From positions 1-11,537 of the forward strand of contig URVO01000021.1 of the NCBI GenBank assembly GCA_900551335.1: a stretch of 11,537 nucleotides of DNA. The letters run 5' to 3'. Under the pieces are notes generated by a model, which saw nothing but the letters and a program-made list of their open reading frames with translations, searched no databases and was not told the DNA's origin. Position 1 is the first letter of the stretch. Every line of letters starts with the position of its first letter. Origin of the DNA: an uncultured Phascolarctobacterium sp. Lineage in GTDB: Bacteria > Bacillota > Negativicutes > Acidaminococcales > Acidaminococcaceae. Of the stretch, positions 5,272 to 11,537 are shown piece after piece. The position numbers and the translations under genes were made by a program.

Positions 5272-7050
5272 ATGCCGCAACGCTTAAAGTTTTTCCTGCA
5301 CAACAGAAAAAAAATCTGGCAGTCCCGACGCTCTCTGCGCAGCCGCTTCGTCTACTATCTGGCCTCGCTGTTTTTGGTCGGCGTCACCTCGCTGCTGCTC
5401 CTGCTCAACGCCATCGGCATTCTTCAGCCGCTTAATTATGACTTGGAGCGCTTTATGGACTACGAGCTGGACGCTCATACTAACGACATCAAACGTCAGA
5501 TGGACAGCCTCGCAGCGCACAACACGGACCTGTCGCAGCAGCTGGCCAATGAGATTGAACAGACGATGTACATGTTCGGCCTGGGTACGGACTTCGCCAA
5601 GCTCAACGATAATCCGCAGGTGCTCTCGGCCATTCAGGAGCGCAGCTACAACGTGCTCACCTCCAAGATGCAGCAGTCGCCCTGCAGCGGCGTGCTTTAC
5701 CTCGTTGATGCCAGCATCAACACCAGGACGCCAACCAAAACCTATAACGGCATGTTTTTGAAATACACCAACATTCATTCCGAAAACACGCTGTTCAACG
5801 AAATCTGTATGTTCCGCGGCAGCCCTGAGCTGGCGCGTCAAAAAAACATCAGCCTCTACAGCACCTGGCAGCTGGAGCTGGACACCAACGCCTTCCCGCA
5901 AACCACTCAGCTGCTGCAGGAGGAGCCTGATTCGCCAGGCTTTTTGCTCACTGACGTTGCCCGTCTGCGTGAAAGCTGGGAACGCTCGCGCCTTTTCGTT
6001 ATGCCGATTATCAGCAGCAGCGGCAAAGCTATTGGCCTGTGCGGCTTTGAAGTCAGCAGCGTTTATTTTCAGCAGCGCACCCGCAACGCCGATTATAAGG
6101 GCTATCCGCTCATCACTGCTATCCTCGACAAAAAAAATGACACGCAATATTCCGGACAGCTTTCCAGCTCGGCCTGGCAGAGCGATGCCCTGCTGAATTT
6201 CAGCAAGGATAAGGACTATGTTTATTTTACCTCCGGCAGCAATAGCTTCATAGGCAAGATGCAGTCCCTCGATATCGGCGACACCGAGCACCAGATTGCC
6301 GTTCTGCTGCCGCGTGAAAGCTATGACGCACTGCTGGCGCAGGCACGCTGGCGCTTAGCACTGCTGCTGAGCTTCCTGCTCGTGCTCTCTATCGGTTCCT
6401 GCTACTTCCTCAGCAAAAAATATGTGGAGCCGATTATCAGCGACCTGCAGCAGCTGCAAAGCAATCCTGACGCTGCACCTCAGTCGAACCTGCTGGAGAT
6501 AAACCAGTTCTTCGACTTCCTGCAAAGCAAATCGCAGCAGCAGGAGGAAAAGCTGCGTCAGCTCAGCAAGGAGCGCAACGCCGTCCAACAGCAATACGGA
6601 CTGGCAGCCACACGCCTCAAGGACGCGCAAAGCAGACAGCAGGCGATTGCCGAGCAGTACAAAGCTCTAGAAGAGCAGCTGCACGCCCTCAAGAGCGAAA
6701 TGGAGCAGGCACGCCAGCAGATGGCGCAGGCACTGCAGGAAAAGGAGCAGGCACAGCAGCAGTTCAACTTCGCCCAGACCGCGCTCGACAAGGTTGTAGC
6801 GAAAAAGCTGCAAATCATCGACCACGACAGCTATAAAATGTTTATCGACAATCTCTCTACGCTCACCACGAAGGAAAAAGAAATTTTCGACCTGTATACG
6901 CAGGGACTGTCTACCAAGGATATCATCGCCCAGCAGCAAATCAGCGAAAATACGCTGAAATACCATAACAAAAATATCTACAGCAAGCTTGGCGTAAAAT
7001 CACGCAAGGAGCTACTGCAGTATATTGAGCTGATGCGCAACACAAGATAA
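5272..7050 (+). CDS. Membrane-anchored one-component regulator: Cache-like sensor, coiled coil, LuxR HTH
   Basis: A 592-residue membrane transcription regulator. A basic N-terminus leads into transmembrane helix 1 (about 26-50). An extracellular sensor of about 310 residues follows; its FVMPIISSSGKAIGLCGFEV strand pair resembles double-Cache domains. Transmembrane helix 2 is at about 360-381. A cytoplasmic region begins KKYVEPIISDLQQL (HAMP-like position), and a Gln/Glu/Ala-rich coiled coil runs from about 402 to 515. The C-terminal LuxR/GerE helix-turn-helix is at about 528-588 (LTTKEKEIFDLYTQGLSTKD, then SENTLKYHNKNIYSKLGV). There is no histidine kinase, receiver or cyclase domain, so ligand binding outside would act directly on a DNA-binding domain tethered to the membrane, probably through coiled-coil dimerisation. 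SD AAGGAGAG lies at 5261-5268. Cotranscribed with the binding lipoprotein. The sensor family call is less sure than the HTH. Confidence 0.85.
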   Translation: MPQRLKFFLHNRKKIWQSRRSLRSRFVYYLASLFLVGVTSLLLLLNAIGILQPLNYDLERFMDYELDAHTNDIKRQMDSLAAHNTDLSQQLANEIEQTMYMFGLGTDFAKLNDNPQVLSAIQERSYNVLTSKMQQSPCSGVLYLVDASINTRTPTKTYNGMFLKYTNIHSENTLFNEICMFRGSPELARQKNISLYSTWQLELDTNAFPQTTQLLQEEPDSPGFLLTDVARLRESWERSRLFVMPIISSSGKAIGLCGFEVSSVYFQQRTRNADYKGYPLITAILDKKNDTQYSGQLSSSAWQSDALLNFSKDKDYVYFTSGSNSFIGKMQSLDIGDTEHQIAVLLPRESYDALLAQARWRLALLLSFLLVLSIGSCYFLSKKYVEPIISDLQQLQSNPDAAPQSNLLEINQFFDFLQSKSQQQEEKLRQLSKERNAVQQQYGLAATRLKDAQSRQQAIAEQYKALEEQLHALKSEMEQARQQMAQALQEKEQAQQQFNFAQTALDKVVAKKLQIIDHDSYKMFIDNLSTLTTKEKEIFDLYTQGLSTKDIIAQQQISENTLKYHNKNIYSKLGVKSRKELLQYIELMRNTR

Positions 7051-7057
7051 AGCAATA

Positions 7058-7093
7058 AGGGACTGACGCACACGCGCCAGTCCCTCTTTCTTT
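7058..7093 (+). terminator. Intrinsic terminator of the binding protein/regulator operon
   Basis: An 8-bp stem AGGGACTG (7058-7065) with CAGTCCCT (7078-7085) is extended by an inner CGC/GCG pairing (7067-7069 with 7074-7076) around an ACAC loop, and is followed by CTTTCTTT on the plus strand. It starts 8 bases after the stop of the regulator gene. The minus-strand nucleotidase operon ends at 7098, and after the hairpin its strand reads TATTGCTTTATCTT, so the element may terminate both convergent operons, less strongly on the minus strand. Confidence 0.8.
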
Positions 7094-7097
7094 GCCC

Positions 7098-8714
7098 TTA
7101 TTTAATTGTAATTCTGCCGTCGCCATAGGCGTTTGCATATTTATCGCTGATTTTCGCATTGAGATGGTTCTGGATATATTCCATAATCGCGTCTGCATCA
7201 GAAATCTTCGCATCCTGCAGCAGCTTCGCGCCCTTGAACATTATCATGCCGTCACCGGCGGACTTCAGGATATAGCCGTTGCCGCCCACGCTATAGATTT
7301 TATTAACATCAAGCGGCTTGCCGTCTACCATAACATCCACAACGCGTCTTGCACCGGCAACCTTAACGAAATTGCCCTTCTCGTCCAGTATAACGCTCGA
7401 CGGTACAGAGCTGTCAATAGTATAGCTCAGGCCTGCTACCTGCATAAAGCCACCGCTTTCCTCAGGATAGCTCATCGCGCCCATCTCCAGTGCATCCAGC
7501 ACCTGCTGACCGCTGGCCTCCAAAACCGTGCACATATTGCCAAACGGGAAAGCCTCAAGAATATCGTTGTAGGTCAGCACGCCAGCCTGCAGCTCGTTGC
7601 GGATGCTGCCGCCGTTCACCAGCACGATATCACAATCCAGCACAGCCTTATACGCATCGGCTACGAAATCACCCAAAGCACAGCCATGGTTGCGCACAAT
7701 GCGTTCGCCGGTCTTAGGGTCGTTGCTGTGTACCTGCACCAGCGCTTCACCTACCGGCTGTGCCAGCAGCGGTGCATAAATGTCCATTTCCCGGGCAATA
7801 ACCTTCTGCACCTCGGCATCCTTGCCGTTTGCAGCAGTAATCAGCTTCGTCTCCAGCTTGCCTGCCGGTGTAATCACCAGCTGCCCAACAGTCTTCAGCT
7901 TGGTGCCTGTCTGCGCCAGCAAAACGTCCTTGCCCTTTTTGTTCTGCACCACGCGTTCATATCTTTCATGCGAATGGCCGTCGATGATGCCGTCTACGCC
8001 GGTCGTATGCTTCGCAATATTTTCACTGCTCCACTGCGGCGTCGTGCCGTCCATGCCCAGATGCCCAACTATGAAGACATAATCTGCGCCCTGCTTACGG
8101 GCAGCGTTGATATTTTTCTGCAGCTGCTTATAAAGCTTCTTGCCGCTCGTGTCCTCGCAGAAGCTGTAAATATATTTTCCCTGAGCATCCTGGAAAAAAG
8201 TCGGCGTCGAGGTGGTCAAGGCCTCTGGCGTCGTTGCACCGACGAAGGCCACCTTCTTATCCTCAAACTCCATCAGCTTATAGCCGGGCAGCACCTGCTT
8301 TTTCGTGCGCAAATCCATAAAGTTCGCGCTGTAATAGCCAGCCTGCTGCTGCGGCACCAGCTCCAGGAAGCGTGCCATGCCATAATCAAATTCATGGTTG
8401 CCGGGAATGCAGAAGTCATAGCCGACTGCGTTCATAATGTTCACTACGGCCTCGCCTGTCGACAGCTTGCCAAGAGGAGCGCCCTGAATCGCATCGCCTG
8501 CATCCACCAGCGCCACGTTCGGCGTCTGTGCCAGCGCATCCTTTTTCAGCTGCGCCAGACCTGCAAAGCCGATGTTATCATTCACGCCGCAGTGAATGTC
8601 ATTCGTATGCAGAATCACAATATCATGCTCCAGCGCCCACGCCAGCAGCGGAGCGGAAAGCGTCATCGCTGTCGTAACTAAGAGCAGCGAGGTTTTCTTC
8701 CAAAAATTTTTCAT
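7098..8714 (-). CDS. Exported 5'-nucleotidase/metallophosphoesterase (UshA-like)
   Basis: Secreted two-domain nucleotidase of 538 residues that would hydrolyse nucleotides, or related phosphoesters, outside the cytoplasmic membrane. The signal peptide is MKNFWKK plus a hydrophobic core ending LLAWA (about 1-27). The N-terminal metallophosphoesterase domain carries all expected metal ligands: D39/H41 (NDIH), D74 (DAGD), N106/H107 (GNHE), H218 (VGHLG), H247/H249 (GHSH). The C-terminal 5'-nucleotidase domain begins about 330 and has the GDFVADAY, LVNGGSIRNEL and EAFPFGN motifs used in substrate binding. An upstream ATG at 8741 would add nine residues and overlap the preceding gene. I choose 8714 because it gives a proper signal peptide, an AAAGGA site 9 bases upstream, and a 4-base gap to the preceding gene. 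Last gene of a four-gene operon. Confidence 0.9.
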   Translation of the reverse strand: MKNFWKKTSLLLVTTAMTLSAPLLAWALEHDIVILHTNDIHCGVNDNIGFAGLAQLKKDALAQTPNVALVDAGDAIQGAPLGKLSTGEAVVNIMNAVGYDFCIPGNHEFDYGMARFLELVPQQQAGYYSANFMDLRTKKQVLPGYKLMEFEDKKVAFVGATTPEALTTSTPTFFQDAQGKYIYSFCEDTSGKKLYKQLQKNINAARKQGADYVFIVGHLGMDGTTPQWSSENIAKHTTGVDGIIDGHSHERYERVVQNKKGKDVLLAQTGTKLKTVGQLVITPAGKLETKLITAANGKDAEVQKVIAREMDIYAPLLAQPVGEALVQVHSNDPKTGERIVRNHGCALGDFVADAYKAVLDCDIVLVNGGSIRNELQAGVLTYNDILEAFPFGNMCTVLEASGQQVLDALEMGAMSYPEESGGFMQVAGLSYTIDSSVPSSVILDEKGNFVKVAGARRVVDVMVDGKPLDVNKIYSVGGNGYILKSAGDGMIMFKGAKLLQDAKISDADAIMEYIQNHLNAKISDKYANAYGDGRITIK

Positions 8715-8718
8715 AGTT

Positions 8719-9222
8719 TCACATCCTTTCGACTGTGCCATCAGCCTGCAGCTTTTTACACAATGCCTGCAGCGCTGCGCGCAGCTCCTTTTCCTGCTCC
8801 GCGGTCAGCTCCGCCGTAAACACTGCCTGACTGTCCATTTCCAGCTCCAGACTGCGCTCATCAGCATCCAGCGCCACGCAGCCGTCATCAGGCTGCTTCG
8901 GCTCCACGATAGCCCAAGCAAGCAGGTTCACTACCTTCTCCAGCTGGTCAATCTCGGCACGCTCATTGCGCGTCACCAAAGCACGCTCCAGCTCACAGCG
9001 CTCGCCCTGCCCGCTATCCAGGAAATTGCAGCATACCCTTCTGTCGCCCTTGCTATCACGATAAACGTAGAAGCTGAAGCTGTAATCATAGCACATAGCG
9101 CTTTTACTATAGCTCAGGCTCCTCCAGTCCATAGGTACGCTGCCGCCTGCCTCCGCCTGCGCTGCAGAAACAGCAAGCAGCAGTAAGGCAGCTGCTAAAC
9201 TCAAAAGCATGGTTTTCATCAT
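8719..9222 (-). CDS. Exported cysteine-rich protein of unknown function
   Basis: A 167-residue protein that I do not recognise. It has a clear signal peptide (about 1-23, MMKTMLLSLAAALLLL ending SAAQA) and no lipobox. The mature part has six cysteines (44, 64, 65, 76, 115, 155), an even number compatible with disulfides. An aromatic strand (CYDYSFSFYVYRD) is followed by an acidic helical half (ALVTRNERAEIDQLEKVVNL, then LTAEQEKELRAALQALCKKL). The start at 9222 is chosen for AAGGCGGTG just upstream; a GTG at 9228 is also in frame but overlaps the SD, and the next ATG (9219) is possible. It ends 4 bases before the exported nucleotidase gene, so the two are probably translationally coupled. A periplasmic or surface helper of the nucleotidase is a guess from context only. 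Confidence 0.75.
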   Translation of the reverse strand: MMKTMLLSLAAALLLLAVSAAQAEAGGSVPMDWRSLSYSKSAMCYDYSFSFYVYRDSKGDRRVCCNFLDSGQGERCELERALVTRNERAEIDQLEKVVNLLAWAIVEPKQPDDGCVALDADERSLELEMDSQAVFTAELTAEQEKELRAALQALCKKLQADGTVERM

Positions 9223-9244
9223 CTGCACCGCCTTTGCTCTTTTC

Positions 9245-9979
9245 TCAGCCTACCGCGTCATTGCTCGTCAGCAGTCTTACCTCGCCATCAGGCGCAAGGC
9301 TGTATACATCCCACAAGCCTCTGTCTACGAGATAGGTCATCAACAATTCGCCGCCACGATAAACCTCCACGCTGGTATAACCAGCACCGCTAGGCATATA
9401 GTCCTTCAGAATCCGGCTATGCTTGTCAGCATCATAACCATACTTAAAGGTTAAATCAGCAGCACGTAAATCAAGGCCAACCATTTCCACGTTCAAATGC
9501 TGCAGATAAACTAAAGTCATGCGCTCGCTGGCACCGATATAGCTCTGCACTGCGGTGTACTTGCCGCCGATATCAGGATTGCTCACCTTCGTATCGCCCA
9601 GCTCCCGTGCATCAATCGTCGGCAGCAGCTCCACATTATTGTCGTCCAGGCGTACCTCAGCTAAAAGCGTGCCATGGGGAAAGAGAAACTCCTGCACCTT
9701 GCCGTCACGATGAAGCTCGTAATTTTCCAGCGTCAGAGTGCTATGCTCATATTTTCCTGCCCCAGCCAGACGCAGGTCATTGTCATTACCGCTCTCATAC
9801 ACGGTTACATCAATAAAATTACCATTTTGCGTCCTAAACAGCGTCAGCATGCCATTGTCCCTGCCCTGCGCATCTGTACGCATATAGCAGCAGGAGCCAT
9901 AATCCTGCTCACAGGCCAGGCAGCTCGCACTAAAAGCAAGCAGCACGCAGGCCAGAAGTAATCTAAAGATTTTTTTCAT
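9245..9979 (-). CDS. Exported protein of unknown function
   Basis: A 244-residue protein with no family I can name. The N-terminus MKKIFRLLLACVLLAFSASCLAC is a signal peptide. Cleavage after Ala22 (signal peptidase I) fits better than lipidation, since neither Cys20 nor Cys23 has a canonical lipobox, but a lipoprotein cannot be excluded. The mature protein starts with a Cys-rich CEQDYGSCCYM patch and then appears mainly beta (MLTLFRTQNGNFIDVTVYES, LTLENYELHRDGKVQEF, YTSVEVYRGGELLMTYLVDR), suggesting a strand-rich binding fold. SD GAGGTGG lies 7 bases before the ATG. It follows the cytosolic nucleotidase gene by 15 bases and precedes the small exported protein by 22, so it belongs to the nucleotidase operon. 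Confidence 0.75.
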   Translation of the reverse strand: MKKIFRLLLACVLLAFSASCLACEQDYGSCCYMRTDAQGRDNGMLTLFRTQNGNFIDVTVYESGNDNDLRLAGAGKYEHSTLTLENYELHRDGKVQEFLFPHGTLLAEVRLDDNNVELLPTIDARELGDTKVSNPDIGGKYTAVQSYIGASERMTLVYLQHLNVEMVGLDLRAADLTFKYGYDADKHSRILKDYMPSGAGYTSVEVYRGGELLMTYLVDRGLWDVYSLAPDGEVRLLTSNDAVG

Positions 9980-9994
9980 GTCCGTCCACCTCTT

Positions 9995-11461
9995 TTACGC
10001 TTCTATCACCAGCCTGCCTTCGACCTCTCTATGCATATGCTGATGTGTTGTAAAATATTCCTCAATCACCTCGCGATAGGATGTCGCTACAATCCTGAAG
10101 CCGCCGTTGGCCATAACCTCATCCAGCGTAACATCCAGGAATTCTGCAAGATTGCTGAAATGGTATTTCGAAAGCGCCAGCTTATAGATTTTTTCCGGCT
10201 CCAGCGGCCTGCCGTTAAAAAGCAGCTTCTTGAACTGCTGCAGGCTACGGCTCCACGCCACCTCAAAGCCAGAGGATAATTGATAAAACTCCGTATGGGC
10301 GCCGCTAAAGGCCTCCTCGCGCAAAAAGCGCCTCAGCATCCGTTCCACCTGCGCTCCCGTCACCTTGATCATATAGGTGGCTTCGTCGAAGGGGAAGCAC
10401 TCGCTGAAATCAGCATAATGCACCACCGGTCCCAGCGCCTTGCTGCGGATAGCCCCGGAGCCCATGAACGCCATATCCACGCCCAGGCTTTCGCACAAAG
10501 CATCGGCAGCAAGATTGCCTAACGGTGTTTCCTGCGTCCGTAGCGGATGCTCCAATCGCTGCGTGAAGCGAGTCACAATGCGGTTATACTTTTTATCGGT
10601 AACCTCTTTATACTGCAAAATGAAGTTATAAATCTCTTCATCCAACGGACAGGTTTCGTCATTGATGGGAATAGTACGCCAGGTGTAGCTGTCCACAGCG
10701 TTTCTGTCAGTATCCACCATAATATCGAAGCGACCGATCTGGTCTGTACCCGTACCAGCCTGCACAATCAGAATATCGTTAACCTCCGCAGGCTCCGTCG
10801 GCAGCGTGTGCGAATGACCGCCGATGATAACGTCCACACCCCACGCAGGATCCAGAATCGCTGCCAGCTCCTTGTCCTCCTCAAAGCCGATATGCGTAAG
10901 CAGAATCGTGAAATCTATATCTATCGCATTATAAGCATTGCAGATGCGGCCAACCTCCTCTGCCGCCTCGCCGATATCAATGAAGGAGCCGATATATTCC
11001 TCCATCCGCGTATGTGCAAGCACCTCCTGCGTAATGACACCGATAAAAAGAATCTTCATCCCATCAAGCTCGGCAATATAATGTGATTCAAACATTCTTC
11101 TATGGTTCGTACGGATATAAAAATTGGCGTTGATAATCGGGAAGTTTGCGCATTTCTCCAAAAAAAGCAGGTGCGCAATGCCATAATCAACCTCATGATT
11201 GCCAATAGTCGCTACATCAGGGCCGAGCAGATTCATAATCTCGATAGTAGAAACGCCTCTGAACTCCGAATCAATGACAGAACCACGAAACATATCCCCG
11301 GCAATCGCATAGAGCACATTTTTTTCTTCTGCTCTCACCTTATTGACATAGCCGCTCAGTCTAGCCACACCGCCAACGAGCTTGCTGTCAATTTTTTCCG
11401 CGAAAAAATCTCCATGCATATCATTAGAGTGCAGCAGTGTCAGTTTCTTTAAATTTTTCAT
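9995..11461 (-). CDS. Cytosolic 5'-nucleotidase-family metallophosphatase (YunD-like)
   Basis: A 488-residue paralogue of the exported nucleotidase, but with no signal peptide: MKNLKKLTLLHSNDMHG enters the catalytic domain directly, so it should act in the cytoplasm. Metal ligands are complete: D14/H16 (NDMH), D56 (AGDMFRGS), N88/H89 (GNHE), H190 (LTHIG), H216/H218 (GGHSH). The C-terminal nucleotidase domain (about 310-485) has TPLGNLAADAL, FMGSGAIRSKALG and ECFPFDEATYMIKVTG. Size and lack of export match B. subtilis YunD-type proteins; the substrate is unknown and could be a nucleotide or another phosphoester. The SD is GAGGGGTGG just upstream of 11461. First visible gene of the four-gene operon; its promoter should lie in or beyond the last 76 bases. 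Confidence 0.88.
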   Translation of the reverse strand: MKNLKKLTLLHSNDMHGDFFAEKIDSKLVGGVARLSGYVNKVRAEEKNVLYAIAGDMFRGSVIDSEFRGVSTIEIMNLLGPDVATIGNHEVDYGIAHLLFLEKCANFPIINANFYIRTNHRRMFESHYIAELDGMKILFIGVITQEVLAHTRMEEYIGSFIDIGEAAEEVGRICNAYNAIDIDFTILLTHIGFEEDKELAAILDPAWGVDVIIGGHSHTLPTEPAEVNDILIVQAGTGTDQIGRFDIMVDTDRNAVDSYTWRTIPINDETCPLDEEIYNFILQYKEVTDKKYNRIVTRFTQRLEHPLRTQETPLGNLAADALCESLGVDMAFMGSGAIRSKALGPVVHYADFSECFPFDEATYMIKVTGAQVERMLRRFLREEAFSGAHTEFYQLSSGFEVAWSRSLQQFKKLLFNGRPLEPEKIYKLALSKYHFSNLAEFLDVTLDEVMANGGFRIVATSYREVIEEYFTTHQHMHREVEGRLVIEA

Positions 11462-11537
11462 GCTGCCACCCCTCTCTAGCTGCTGCCGCTTTACTTACAC
11501 GCCAAGCGGTTATTATTCATCTCAAGCCCACGGATCC
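11462..11537 (-). other. Upstream region of the nucleotidase operon (incomplete)
   Basis: These 76 bases hold the SD and leader of the cytosolic nucleotidase gene. A 6-bp inverted repeat, CCGCTT at 11486-11491 and AAGCGG at 11504-11509, could form a leader hairpin. A/T-rich GAATAATAA on the minus strand near 11510-11518 resembles a -10 box, but its -35 would sit at the window edge, so no promoter can be claimed. The window ends on GGATCC. Confidence 0.35.

Noticed and set aside
5284..6291. Open frame of 335 codons on the minus strand inside the regulator gene
   Set aside because: It is antisense to the sensor region, with no SD and no domain, and the plus frame is strongly supported.
7092..8681. 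Open frame of 529 codons on the plus strand, antisense to the exported nucleotidase
   Set aside because: The minus frame has every nucleotidase motif and a signal peptide. The plus frame is a shadow with no recognisable domain or ribosome binding site.
8715..8741. Upstream ATG at 8741 as the start of the exported nucleotidase
   Set aside because: It would overlap the preceding gene, lacks a well-placed SD, and puts a polar MAQSKGCET stretch before an otherwise normal signal peptide.
11532..11537. GGATCC at the very end of the window as a sign of a cloning junction
   Set aside because: Another GGATCC occurs internally at 631-636 without any discontinuity. A restriction site at the edge may be chance or a fragment boundary, and the sequence shows no vector.

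Overview
The window is a compact, gene-dense bacterial segment of roughly half G+C with strong AGGAGG-type ribosome binding sites. It carries an SPFH/zinc-ribbon/TPM gene trio like B. subtilis ydjI-ydjG-ydjH, a lipoprotein with a Gram-positive style lipobox, and UshA/YunD-type nucleotidases. Together these suggest a Firmicute (Bacillota). A Negativicutes-like gut anaerobe would fit the base composition and the mix of exported proteins, but that placement is an impression, not proof. No rRNA, tRNA, CRISPR array, transposase or phage gene was seen.

Layout. (1) 14-3587, minus strand: three genes transcribed right to left, SPFH protein with four C-terminal zinc knuckles (3587-2067), membrane-anchored zinc-ribbon protein (1912-809) and secreted/membrane TPM-domain protein (799-14). 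They match the B. subtilis YdjI, YdjG and YdjH proteins, which tie the phage-shock protein PspA to the membrane under envelope stress. No pspA is visible; it could lie beyond position 1. A hairpin-rich 154-base spacer separates the first two genes. (2) 3588-3904: divergent intergenic region with a convincing extended -10 promoter for the minus-strand operon, a 9-bp inverted repeat around that promoter, and a palindrome that puts the SPFH gene's Shine-Dalgarno sequence in a loop. (3) 3905-7050, plus strand: a two-gene operon with a family-1 type solute-binding lipoprotein and a membrane-anchored regulator (Cache-like extracellular sensor, long coiled coil, LuxR-type helix-turn-helix), closed by a good intrinsic terminator at 7058-7093. 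No permease or ATPase gene accompanies the binding protein. (4) 7098-11461, minus strand: a four-gene operon with a cytosolic UshA/YunD-like nucleotidase first, then two exported proteins of unknown family, then an exported UshA-like 5'-nucleotidase. Gaps between these genes are 4-22 bases.

Reading together: region 1 looks like an envelope-stress module, region 3 like an extracellular ligand-sensing unit that reports directly to DNA, and region 4 like nucleotide or phosphate salvage on both sides of the membrane. The most interesting points are the binding protein/membrane LuxR pair, the unknown exported proteins between two nucleotidases, the structured spacer at 1913-2066, and the promoter and leader architecture of the SPFH operon.
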